Notes under the pieces: generated by a model | What the model saw: only the letters and a program-made list of their open reading frames with translations | Told to the model about the DNA's origin: nothing | The model's database searches: none | Shown: positions 15,951 to 24,354 of the stretch, one piece after another | Numbering within the stretch: position 1 is the stretch's first letter | Layout of the letters: every line of letters starts with the position of its first letter | Program-made: the position numbers and the translations under genes | NCBI RefSeq assembly: GCF_003369445.1 | Contig: NZ_QRCU01000075.1 | Coordinates: forward strand, 1 to 62,777 | DNA length: 62,777 bases | Direction: 5' to 3' | DNA from: Arthrobacter silvisoli | GTDB taxonomy: Bacteria; Actinomycetota; Actinomycetes; Actinomycetales; Micrococcaceae

Positions 15951-16745
15951 TTAAGGGAGCAGCGCCACCACTGCGGCCCAGTGCGTCTTCGCCAATCCCC
16001 AGGCCGCGGCACAGATCCCCACCATCGCGTAGCCGCTGACCGGGATGAGGAGCAGCCATTCGCGGCGCGAACCGGCCTTGCCCAGCAACGGGATGGACAG
16101 TGCGCCGTTGGCCTTCCAGATCCCGCTGACCAGCGGCAGCTTCCGCCAGAACTTCGGCGGCTTGATCACAATCGGCCACAGCAGCGGCACTCCCCCGGTG
16201 GTGATCATGTCCCCCACGATGTGCACCACGACGCCGGTCAGCATGGACAGCGGCAACCAGGCCCACTGCTGCGGGGCGAACCACGTGACCAGCCCGGCCG
16301 CTGCCAGGGCGAACACCCAGTTGGCCAACCAGCCGTGCTCCGGGAACAGCTTCAGGGCCTTGGCCGCCAAGTTGATCATGAACATGCACAGCAGGCCGGC
16401 GCCCACGGAGAGCCGGCCCACCGGGGTATCCAGCTGGAACTGCGCGGCCATGCCCGCCAGCAACACGAACGCGGCGGCTCCGAGCACCGAGTGCGTCCCC
16501 TGCCGGTGCCCGCCGCTGGCCTTTTCGATCCCGACGGCGATCAGCCGCGACAGCGGCGGCAGCGAATGGGCGATGGTGCTTGAGCGGTGGTCCCAGTCGC
16601 ACACCAAGGCGGTTCCCGCCGTCGTGAGCGCTCCGATGAGGATCCCGGTGGAATCGAGCGGATACCAGCCCAGCGCGTACGGGCCGGTGGACGCAACAGC
16701 GATCCACGCCGCGGCTCCCGACGCGGCGTGATGTCCTCCCATCAT
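15951..16745 (-). CDS. YdjM-family membrane-bound metal-dependent hydrolase
   Basis: 264 aa. About seven hydrophobic segments carry the conserved polar signature of the YdjM/DUF457 family: an HH near the start (GGHHAASG), DWDHRSSTIAH, GGHRQGTHS and HIVGDMITTGG, whose His and Asp residues probably bind metal in or near the membrane. In E. coli YdjM is LexA-regulated; its substrate is not established. ATG 16745 lies only 4 nt from the mfd stop in the same direction, so it is very likely co-transcribed with this DNA-repair gene, an appealing but unproven link. Confidence 0.8.
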   Translation of the reverse strand: MMGGHHAASGAAAWIAVASTGPYALGWYPLDSTGILIGALTTAGTALVCDWDHRSSTIAHSLPPLSRLIAVGIEKASGGHRQGTHSVLGAAAFVLLAGMAAQFQLDTPVGRLSVGAGLLCMFMINLAAKALKLFPEHGWLANWVFALAAAGLVTWFAPQQWAWLPLSMLTGVVVHIVGDMITTGGVPLLWPIVIKPPKFWRKLPLVSGIWKANGALSIPLLGKAGSRREWLLLIPVSGYAMVGICAAAWGLAKTHWAAVVALLP

Positions 16746-16749
16746 GCGA

Positions 16750-19700
16750 TCAGCCTGCGCTTGCCGACGTCGGAGCGGACGCCGGGGCGCCGGCGAAGAT
16801 CGCAGTGATGACAGTGTTGGCCCAGTTCAGGATCTCGGCGTCCTGCAGGTCCCGGCCGCCGATCTTCGCCGTCTTGGGCTTGGGGATCAGCACGGAGTCC
16901 AGGGCAGGCTTCACTTGCGAGCCCGGGTACATGCGGTTCAGCCGCATCACCTTGGACTCGGGCAGGTTCGCCGGGGAGAAGCGGATGAAGTTGCCTTGGA
17001 GCGCGACGTCGGACAGCCCGCTTTCGCGGGCAGTGACCCTGAAGCGCGCCACGGCGATGAGGTTCTGGACGGGCAGCGGCGGCTCGCCGTAGCGGTCCAC
17101 GAGTTCGGCGAGGACCTCGTCGATGGCCTCGTTCGTGACGGCGGCGGCGAGCTTGCGGTAGGCCTCCAGGCGCAGGCGTTCCCCGGGCACGTAGTCGTGC
17201 GGGAGGTGGGCGTTGACGGGCAGCTCGATCTTCATCTCGGCGGCCTTCTCCTCGGCCTCGCCACGGTACTCGGCCACGGCCTCGCCCACGAGGCGGATGT
17301 AGAGGTCGAAGCCCACACCCTGGATGTGGCCGGACTGTTCGCCGCCCAGCAGGTTGCCTGCGCCGCGGATCTCCAGGTCCTTCATGGCCAGTTGCATGCC
17401 GGCGCCGAGCTCGTTGTGCGCGGCCACGGCCTTGAGCCGTTCCAGCGCCACCTCGCCCAGCGGCTTCTCCGAGGGGTACAGGAAGTAGGCGTAGGCGCGT
17501 TCGCGGCCACGGCCCACGCGGCCGCGCAGCTGGTGCAGCTGGGACAGGCCGTACTTGTCCGCCCCGTCCACGATCAGGGTGTTGGCGTTGGAGATGTCCA
17601 AGCCGGTTTCGATGATGGTGGTGCAGACCAGCACGTCGAAGCGCTTCTCCCAGAAGTCCACGATGATCTTCTCAAGCCGGCTCTCGGACATCTGCCCGTG
17701 TGCCACTTCCACCCGGGCTTCCGGGACGAGCTCGCGGATCTGGGCGGCCATCCGTTCAATCGAGGACACCCGGTTGTGCACGAAGAACACCTGGCCTTCG
17801 CGCATCAGTTCGCGCCGGATCGCCGCGGAAGTCTGCTTGTCCGTGTACGGGCCCACGTAGGTCAGCACGGGGTGGCGTTCCTCGGGCGGGGTGGCCAGGG
17901 TGGAGGTTTCGCGGATGCCCGTGAGCGACATCTCCAGGGTGCGCGGGATCGGGGTGGCGGACATAGCCAACACGTCCACGTTGGTGCGCATCTTCTTGAG
18001 CGCTTCTTTATGTTCGACGCCGAAGCGCTGCTCCTCGTCCACGATCACCAGGCCGAGGTCCTTGAATTCGAAGTCCTTGGACAGCAGGCGGTGGGTGCCG
18101 ATCACGACGTCCACGGAACCGTTCTTGACCCCCTCGGCGGTTTCCTTCGCTTCCTTGGCGGCCTGGAAACGGGAGAGCGGGCGGACCCGCAGCGGGAAGC
18201 CGGAGAAGCGCTCGGTGAAGGTTTCGTAGTGCTGCTGGGCGAGCAGGGTGGTGGGCACCAGCACCGCCACCTGCTTGCCGTCCTGCACGGCCTTGAAGGC
18301 GGCACGGACGGCGATCTCGGTCTTGCCGTAGCCGACGTCGCCGGACACCAGGCGGTCCATGGGGATCTCCCGTTCCATGTCCGCCTTGACCTCGTTGATG
18401 GTGGTCAGCTGGTCCGGGGTCTCCACGTAGGGAAAGGCTTCTTCGAGTTCGCGCTGCCACGGGGTGTCCGGGCTGAAGGCGTGGCCGCGGGAGGCCATGC
18501 GGGCCGAGTAGAGGCGGATGAGTTCGCCGGCGATTTCCTTGACGGCCTTGCGGGCCTTGGACTTGGTGCTGGCCCAGTCCGCGCCGCCCATCTTGCTGAG
18601 CACCGGGGTATCGCCGCCGACGTAGCGGGTCACCTGGTCCAACTGGTCCGTGGGCACGAAGAGCCGGTCCCCGGGGGCGCCGCGCTTGGACGAGGCGTAT
18701 TCGAGGACGAGGTATTCGCGCAGCCCGGAATCACCGGCTGCAGAACCCGCCACCTTGCGCTGGATGAGTTCGACGAACTTGCCGATGCCGTGCTGTTCGT
18801 GGACCACGAAGTCTCCGGCGTGCAGTTGCAGGGGATCGACGGCGTTGCGCCGCTTGGAGGGCATCCGCCGCATGTCCTTCGTGGACGCCGCCGAGGCCCG
18901 CCCCAGCAAGTCCGCTTCGGTCAGCAGCCCCAGCTTGAGGCCGTCCAGCACGAAGCCGCGTCCGACGGCGGCCGTAGTCACCTCGATGATGCCCGGCTGC
19001 GGTTCCTCGGCCAGGGAGTCCACCCGGGCACACGGAATGTTGGCGTCGTGGAAGAGTTCGGCCAGGCGCTGCGCCGGGCCGGGGCCGTCCGTGGCCACCA
19101 CGATGCGCCACTGGTCCCGGACGTGGGAGCCGATGAATTCGAGCATCTCCGCCACGTCGCCCTGGTAGCCACGCGGCTCGCGGGCATGCAGGTTCAGCAC
19201 GTCGATGTCCAGCACCAAGTCCTCGTCCGTGGCGAGCGAGGTGATGGACCACCAGGACACCTCATGGGCCAGGGCGGCGCTGCGGGTGTCCGTCAGCGAA
19301 CGGAAGCTGGCGGCGTGGAGGTCGGTGGCGGCTTGGCCGGCAAGATCAAGGGGCGCCGCGCCGCCGTCGGACGCCGTGGACCAGGCCGCCTCGAGGAATT
19401 CCTCATTGGTGGCCGCGAGGTCGTGGGCGCGGGTGCGGACTTTCTCGGGTTCGATCACGACGGCGATCGAGCCGGCGGGGAGCTGTTCCACGAACGGCAC
19501 CATGGCATCCACCAGCACCGGGGCCAAGGACTCCATGCCCTCGACGGCGATGCCGCCGGCGATCTTCTCCAGCATGTCGGCCGCGGCGGGCATCCGGGGT
19601 TTCAGGGTTGCTGCGCGGGACATCACCGAGGGCGTGATGAGGATTTCGCGGCAAGGCGGCGCATGCAGTTCGGTGGGATGGTGCAGGCCGGGCGAGGAGA

Positions 19701-20382
19701 GGGAACGCTGGTCAGCCACCGCGAACCAGCGCATCTGCTCCACTTCGTCGCCGAAGAACTCCACCCGGACGGGGTGATCCTCGGTAGGCGGGAAGACGTC
19801 GATGATGCCGCCGCGCACTGCGAATTCGCCACGGTGCGTCACCATGTCCACCCGGGCGTAGGCGGCGTCCGCCAAGGCTCGGACCACGCCGCTGAAAGGC
19901 ATTTCCTGTCCGACCTTCAGCGTCACGGGAGCCAGGTCACCCAGGCCGGCCACGATGGGCTGGACCACGGCCCGGACCGGGGCCACCACCACCCGCAGGG
20001 GCGCGGCCGTTTCGGGATGTGCCAGCCGGCGCAGCACGGACAGTCGGCGGCCCACGGTGTCCGAGCGCGGCGAAAGCCGCTCGTGCGGCAGGGTTTCCCA
20101 GCTCGGGAAAGCGGCAACGGAGTCCGCGGGCAGGTAGGAGGCAAGGGCTGCCGTCAGGTCCTCGGCCTCACGGCCCGTGGCGGTGACGGCCAGGACCACG
20201 GGGGCACCGCCGTCGGACGCGAGGCCGTCGGCCATTTCCGCCACCAGGACGGCGCGCATGCCCGTGGGGGCGCTGATCTGGTAGTCGGTGCTGCGGGCCT
20301 CGAAGGAGCGGCCTGCTTCCTTCCGGACGCGCGCGAATGTCCCGTCCTCCGCCAGTGCGCGGCGCAGACCGTTGAGGCTCAT
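16750..20382 (-). CDS. mfd: Transcription-repair coupling factor
   Basis: 1210 aa, the usual Mfd length. It displaces RNA polymerase stalled at DNA lesions and recruits UvrAB. The N-terminal UvrB-like module occupies about residues 1-500, followed by the CarD-like RNAP-interaction domain (FVVHEQHGIGKFV, about 515-530), the RecG-like helicase with Walker A GDVGYGKTE (about 680), DEEQ (about 777) and SATPIPRTLE, and the TRCF domain at the C-terminus. ATG 20382 is chosen because AGGAG lies about 9 nt upstream; a frame extension to 20439 lacks support. The YdjM-like gene follows after 4 nt. Confidence 0.97.
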   Translation of the reverse strand: MSLNGLRRALAEDGTFARVRKEAGRSFEARSTDYQISAPTGMRAVLVAEMADGLASDGGAPVVLAVTATGREAEDLTAALASYLPADSVAAFPSWETLPHERLSPRSDTVGRRLSVLRRLAHPETAAPLRVVVAPVRAVVQPIVAGLGDLAPVTLKVGQEMPFSGVVRALADAAYARVDMVTHRGEFAVRGGIIDVFPPTEDHPVRVEFFGDEVEQMRWFAVADQRSLSSPGLHHPTELHAPPCREILITPSVMSRAATLKPRMPAAADMLEKIAGGIAVEGMESLAPVLVDAMVPFVEQLPAGSIAVVIEPEKVRTRAHDLAATNEEFLEAAWSTASDGGAAPLDLAGQAATDLHAASFRSLTDTRSAALAHEVSWWSITSLATDEDLVLDIDVLNLHAREPRGYQGDVAEMLEFIGSHVRDQWRIVVATDGPGPAQRLAELFHDANIPCARVDSLAEEPQPGIIEVTTAAVGRGFVLDGLKLGLLTEADLLGRASAASTKDMRRMPSKRRNAVDPLQLHAGDFVVHEQHGIGKFVELIQRKVAGSAAGDSGLREYLVLEYASSKRGAPGDRLFVPTDQLDQVTRYVGGDTPVLSKMGGADWASTKSKARKAVKEIAGELIRLYSARMASRGHAFSPDTPWQRELEEAFPYVETPDQLTTINEVKADMEREIPMDRLVSGDVGYGKTEIAVRAAFKAVQDGKQVAVLVPTTLLAQQHYETFTERFSGFPLRVRPLSRFQAAKEAKETAEGVKNGSVDVVIGTHRLLSKDFEFKDLGLVIVDEEQRFGVEHKEALKKMRTNVDVLAMSATPIPRTLEMSLTGIRETSTLATPPEERHPVLTYVGPYTDKQTSAAIRRELMREGQVFFVHNRVSSIERMAAQIRELVPEARVEVAHGQMSESRLEKIIVDFWEKRFDVLVCTTIIETGLDISNANTLIVDGADKYGLSQLHQLRGRVGRGRERAYAYFLYPSEKPLGEVALERLKAVAAHNELGAGMQLAMKDLEIRGAGNLLGGEQSGHIQGVGFDLYIRLVGEAVAEYRGEAEEKAAEMKIELPVNAHLPHDYVPGERLRLEAYRKLAAAVTNEAIDEVLAELVDRYGEPPLPVQNLIAVARFRVTARESGLSDVALQGNFIRFSPANLPESKVMRLNRMYPGSQVKPALDSVLIPKPKTAKIGGRDLQDAEILNWANTVITAIFAGAPASAPTSASAG

Positions 20383-20493
20383 GGCTGAAACTCCTAGGGT
20401 GGATCCAAAGGCGGGCAACACAAAATCCCGGAAATTCAAACGAACGCCGGGTCATTCCAGCCTACCCCTCCCGCCATCCCCAGGAGGTCCCCC

Positions 20494-22017
20494 TTGCCGC
20501 CACCGGACGCCGGGCAATCCAGGACCGTGCTCGTCACGGGCGCCACCGGATACATCGGCGGTCGGCTGGTCCCCCGGCTCCTGGAGGCGGGTCACGCGGT
20601 CAAGGTCCTGGTCCGTTCGCCGCAAAAGCTCGCCGACGTTCCCTGGCGCCACCAGGTGGAGATCGTGCAGGACGGCCTCGATCGGGCGGAGAGCCTCGAA
20701 GCCGCGTTGGCGGGCGTGGACGTCCTCTATTACCTGGTCCACTCCATGGCTTCCGGCGGCGGTTTCGAAACCAAGGAAGAAGCGATGGCAGGGCTCGTCG
20801 CGGACGCCGCCGCCGGGGCAGGCGTGGGCCGGATTATCTACCTCGGCGGGCTCCATCCGGACAACGCCCCGCTCTCAACGCACATGCGCTCCCGCGAGGC
20901 GGTGGGCCGGATCTTCCTGGAATCGTCCGTGGACTCGATCGTGTTCCAGGCCGGGGTGGTGATCGGTTCCGGCTCGGCGTCGTTCGAGATGATCCGGCAC
21001 CTGGCCGACACACTTCCGGTGATGCCCGCGCCAAGCTGGGTCAATAACCGCATCGAGGCCATCGCAGTGCGGGACGTCCTGCATTACCTCGTCGCCGCCG
21101 CGGTGCTTCCCGACAGGATCAACCGCAGCTTCGACATCGGTTCCCGCGACGTCCTGACGTACCGCGACATGATGAACGAATACGCCGCAGAGCGCGGACT
21201 CCCCCGCCGGCTGGTGGTCGCCCTGCCGGTTCCCGCGCCCAAGCTCGCCGGCCTGTGGGTGGCCCTGGTGACGCCCATCCCGCTGTCCATGGCTTTCCCC
21301 CTGGTGCAGTCGCTGCAGCACGACGCGGTGTCGCGGGAGCACGACGTCGACGGTTACATCCAGCAGCCCGACGGCGGCCTGGCGCCGTACCGGAAGGCCG
21401 TCGCCCTGGCACTGGGCAAGGAACGGGACGGCCAGGTGGAGACGACGTGGGCGACCGCCGGCATCGACGCCGACCCGCTCCCCAGCGACCCGGACTGGGC
21501 CGGCTACAAGGTCTTCGTCGACGAGCGGACCTTCCACAGCCCCGCACCGGCCGGCGCCGTCTGGACCATCATCGAAGGCATCGGCGGAAGGAACGGCTGG
21601 TACTCGCTGCCGCTCGCCTGGCGGATCCGCGGCTGGCTGGACAAACTGCAGGGCGGCGCCGGGCTGAAACGCGGCCGGCGCCACCCGAAGACCCTGGGGA
21701 CGGGCGAGGTGGTGGACTGGTGGCGGGTTGAGGCCATCGACCGGGGCCGGCTCCTGCGGCTTCGAGCCGAGATGCGCGCGCCCGGCCGCGCCTGGCTTGA
21801 GCTGTCGGTGGAGCCCGACGGCGCCGGGAGCCTCTACAAGCAGCGCGCCATCTTCTTCCCCCGCGGCCTGGGCGGACGGCTCTACTGGCTGGGCGTCTAC
21901 CCGTTCCACGGCGTCATTTTTCCCTCGATGGCAAGGAACATCTCCGCGGCGGCAGCATCGCTGCCGGAAACGCAAGTCAAGAAGACCGGGTCGGATGTGG
22001 TCGGAGACACCCCGTAG
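20494..22017 (+). CDS. NAD(P)-binding SDR-like protein with DUF2867 domain
   Basis: 507 aa starting at TTG 20494, which is decided by a perfect AGGAGG at 20482-20487. Residues 10-300 are an atypical short-chain dehydrogenase/NmrA-type Rossmann fold with GATGYIGG (16-23). Residues about 330-490 match the DUF2867 lipid-binding-like (SRPBCC-type) domain, with FHSPAPAGAVWTIIEGIGG near its start. The pair occurs together in many actinobacterial proteins of unknown function. Divergent from mfd, sharing about 110 nt of upstream DNA. No signal peptide. Substrate unknown. Confidence 0.82.
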   Translation: MPPPDAGQSRTVLVTGATGYIGGRLVPRLLEAGHAVKVLVRSPQKLADVPWRHQVEIVQDGLDRAESLEAALAGVDVLYYLVHSMASGGGFETKEEAMAGLVADAAAGAGVGRIIYLGGLHPDNAPLSTHMRSREAVGRIFLESSVDSIVFQAGVVIGSGSASFEMIRHLADTLPVMPAPSWVNNRIEAIAVRDVLHYLVAAAVLPDRINRSFDIGSRDVLTYRDMMNEYAAERGLPRRLVVALPVPAPKLAGLWVALVTPIPLSMAFPLVQSLQHDAVSREHDVDGYIQQPDGGLAPYRKAVALALGKERDGQVETTWATAGIDADPLPSDPDWAGYKVFVDERTFHSPAPAGAVWTIIEGIGGRNGWYSLPLAWRIRGWLDKLQGGAGLKRGRRHPKTLGTGEVVDWWRVEAIDRGRLLRLRAEMRAPGRAWLELSVEPDGAGSLYKQRAIFFPRGLGGRLYWLGVYPFHGVIFPSMARNISAAAASLPETQVKKTGSDVVGDTP

Positions 22018-22070
22018 GATGTTTGGGAGCCTCAAGAGCTCTCAACCGATAAAAACCATGGAGGACCCCC

Positions 22071-22568
22071 ATGCCCCTGGCCGCATCCACCACCCTGCCG
22101 CACAGCGTTGACCGCGTCGCCGCTGTCTTCGTGAACGAAGAGTTCATCAAGCACACCAGCGAACTCGTTGGCGGCACCCTCGAATCCTTCAACGTGGAAG
22201 GCGACCCCGCAGGCGCGTTCAGCACCGTCACGGTCCGCACCCTGCCCACCACCCGCCTTCCGGAAATCGCCCGCAAGTTCGTCGGCGAGAGCCTCACCGT
22301 CACCCAGACCGAGCACTGGGCAGCCCCGGCCGCCGACGGTTCGCGCACCAGCACTATCGCCCTGAAGGTTGCCGGCGCTCCCCTGGACGTCACCGCCGCA
22401 CAGCGCCTGGTTTCCGAAGGCGGCAACACCCGGATCGAATTGGAAGGCAAGGTGACTTCCTCCGTTCCGTTCCTGGGCGGCAAGATCGCCGAAGCCGCCG
22501 AGCCCATGGTCGGCAAGGCCCTGAATATCCAGTCGCAGCAGGCCGAGGCCTGGCTCGAAAGCCACTAG
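22071..22568 (+). CDS. DUF2505 family protein
   Basis: 165 aa with GGAGGA at 22060-22065. DUF2505 proteins are actinobacterial, of START/SRPBCC-like fold and unknown ligand. The sequence shows the typical start ASTTLPHSVDRVAAVF, a central beta-rich part and a closing helix EPMVGKALNIQSQQAEAWL. Cytoplasmic. A 1-nt gap to the next gene indicates a two-gene operon with the SCO4848-family membrane protein. Confidence 0.82.
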   Translation: MPLAASTTLPHSVDRVAAVFVNEEFIKHTSELVGGTLESFNVEGDPAGAFSTVTVRTLPTTRLPEIARKFVGESLTVTQTEHWAAPAADGSRTSTIALKVAGAPLDVTAAQRLVSEGGNTRIELEGKVTSSVPFLGGKIAEAAEPMVGKALNIQSQQAEAWLESH

Positions 22569-22569
22569 C

Positions 22570-22791
22570 ATGCACCTCCCCGCGATCCTCGGCTGGGTGC
22601 TGGTTATTGCCGGCGTCTGGTCCCTGGTGGTGTGGCCGCAGTTCCTCAAGCGCGTGATGAAGGACCCCCGCGCCCGGGACGCCGCCGGCAAAGCCACCAG
22701 GTTCCTCACCGTGCACGTGGTGCTGGTGAGCATCTCCATGGTGCTGGGACTCGCGACGGCGGCAATCGGCGTCGCCGGCCTGCTCGGCTGA
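22570..22791 (+). CDS. SCO4848 family small membrane protein
   Basis: 73 aa starting 1 nt after the DUF2505 stop. Two hydrophobic helices (residues about 3-22 and 46-72) flank a basic loop FLKRVMKDPRARDAAGKAT. The sequence fits the short actinobacterial family named for Streptomyces SCO4848; no function is established. A perfect 23-bp palindrome begins 17 nt after the stop. Confidence 0.8.
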   Translation: MHLPAILGWVLVIAGVWSLVVWPQFLKRVMKDPRARDAAGKATRFLTVHVVLVSISMVLGLATAAIGVAGLLG

Positions 22792-22807
22792 GCTCCCCCG
22801 CCATCCG

Positions 22808-22855
22808 CTGACTCGCAGTTGTTGTCGTCTCAAGACGACAACAACTGCGAGTCAG
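22808..22855. repeat. Perfect 23-bp palindrome with a 2-nt loop
   Basis: Arms 22808-22830 and 22833-22855 are exact reverse complements around CA. The arm starts CTGACTCGCAGTTG read inwards. It follows the SCO4848-family gene and precedes nhaA, both reading right. No U-tract follows, so a repeated palindromic element acting as a terminator or processing site is as likely as a classic terminator. Shares the CAGTT core with the palindromes at 15885 and 58761. Confidence 0.85.
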
Positions 22856-22890
22856 TTGCGTAGGATGGGACATAAGGTGCGCCGGGAAGT

Positions 22891-22914
22891 CTGGTCGGCA
22901 ACGTTATTGCCGAC
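22891..22914 (+). promoter_or_regulatory. Hairpin in the nhaA leader
   Basis: GGTCGGCAA and TTGCCGACC form a perfect 9-bp stem around CGTTA, 21 nt before the nhaA start. It is preceded by GGTGCGCCGGGAAGTC, giving a structured GC-rich leader. It could be a cis-regulatory RNA or an operator; I cannot assign a known riboswitch class. Confidence 0.45.
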
Positions 22915-22935
22915 CCCTCCCGTTAAAGGAGCCGC

Positions 22936-24273
22936 ATGAGCCCGCACCCGCCCCAGCACCCCGCTTCCCCGCAATCCCCCGTACGCAGGGTCTTCGCCCG
23001 CGCCAGCTTCCCCGAATACCAGCGGGTCCTCGCGATCCTGCGGACCGAAACCGTGGGCGGAGCCCTGCTGCTCTCCGCCACCGTGGCCGCCCTGGTTTGG
23101 GCCAATTCACCGTGGGCCAGCGGTTACTTCCTGCTCCGGGACGTCAAGCTCGGCTACGCCCCCTGGCACCTCGAACTGAGCATCGGCCACTGGGCCTCCG
23201 ACGGCCTGCTGGCGGTGTTCTTCTTCATCGCCGGGCTCGAACTCAAACGCGAATTCGTCTCCGGCGAACTGCGCAATCCGGCGAAGGCCGTGGTCCCGGT
23301 TGCCGCCGCCGTCGGCGGTGTTGCCCTACCCGCGCTCATCTATGTGCTCTTCAACCTGGGCTCCGGCGCGGAAACCCTGAAGGGCTGGGCCATCCCCACC
23401 GCCACGGACATTGCCTTCGCCCTGGCCGTGCTCGCTGTCATCAACACCCACCTGCCGGCGGCCCTGCGCACCTTCCTGCTGACGCTCGCGGTGGTCGATG
23501 ACCTGATCGCGATCGGCATCATCGCCTTTTTCTACTCCACCGGGCTCCAGCCCCTCATGCTGCTCGCAGCCCTGGTCCCGCTCGCCGGCTTCACTTTGCT
23601 GGTCCAGAGGCGCATTCGCTCCTGGTACCTGCTGCTCCCCTTGGCAGCGGCCACCTGGGCGTTCGTCCATGCCTCCGGAATCCACGCCACGGTGGCCGGC
23701 GTGCTGCTCGGCTTCGCCGTCCCGGTGCTCTCCGCCGGAAGAAAGGGCGAACCCGAAAACGGCTTGGCGGAAAGCTTCGAACACCGCTTGCGCCCCTTCT
23801 CCGCCGGCTTCGCCGTCCCCGTGTTCGCCTTCTTCTCCGCCGGGGTGGCACTGGGCGGCGCCGCCGGCCTGGGGACGGCCCTGACCGACCCCGTGGCCCT
23901 GGGCATCGTCGCGGCCCTCGTCGCGGGCAAGACCCTCGGGATCTTCGGCACGACGTTCATCCTGACCAAATCCACCCGCGCGCGGCTGGACAGCAGCCTC
24001 GCGTGGATCGACGTGGCCGGCCTGGCGCTGCTCGCCGGCGTCGGATTCACGGTGTCCCTGCTGATCGCCGAGCTCAGCTTCGGCACCTCTTCCGCGCACA
24101 ACGACCACGCCAAAGTGGCCATCCTGGCAGGCTCCCTGTGCGCGGCGCTGCTCGCCGCCGTCGTGCTCCGGATCCGCAACCGCCACTACCGGAAGGTGGA
24201 GCTGGAAGAACAGCGGGACGACGACGGCGACGGCGTGCCGGATGTTTTCGCCGCACCCGAAGGCCGGGGCTGA
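22936..24273 (+). CDS. nhaA: Na+/H+ antiporter NhaA
   Basis: 445 aa. Exchanges cytoplasmic Na+ (or Li+) for external protons, giving salt and alkaline tolerance. Seen: eleven to twelve hydrophobic helices, the adjacent ion-binding aspartates D188-D189 in LAVVDDLIAIG, and family segments FFFIAGLELKREFVSGEL and IPTATDIAFALAVL. AAAGGAG at 22925-22931 fixes the ATG. The charged tail (about 415-445, EEQRDDDGDGVPD) is a common extension. Standing alone between a palindrome and the sugar-dehydrogenase gene; its leader contains a hairpin. Confidence 0.96.
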   Translation: MSPHPPQHPASPQSPVRRVFARASFPEYQRVLAILRTETVGGALLLSATVAALVWANSPWASGYFLLRDVKLGYAPWHLELSIGHWASDGLLAVFFFIAGLELKREFVSGELRNPAKAVVPVAAAVGGVALPALIYVLFNLGSGAETLKGWAIPTATDIAFALAVLAVINTHLPAALRTFLLTLAVVDDLIAIGIIAFFYSTGLQPLMLLAALVPLAGFTLLVQRRIRSWYLLLPLAAATWAFVHASGIHATVAGVLLGFAVPVLSAGRKGEPENGLAESFEHRLRPFSAGFAVPVFAFFSAGVALGGAAGLGTALTDPVALGIVAALVAGKTLGIFGTTFILTKSTRARLDSSLAWIDVAGLALLAGVGFTVSLLIAELSFGTSSAHNDHAKVAILAGSLCAALLAAVVLRIRNRHYRKVELEEQRDDDGDGVPDVFAAPEGRG

Positions 24274-24354
24274 AAGTTATTCCGGCGCACCCGGTGCGCT
24301 CCACGGCCGATCGTCGTACTGTGTCTTCATCGATGCGTCGACCATGGGGGTTGC

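Noticed and set aside
16744..20388. 1214-codon open frame on the + strand
   Set aside because: Antisense shadow of mfd; mfd has complete motifs and a ribosome site.
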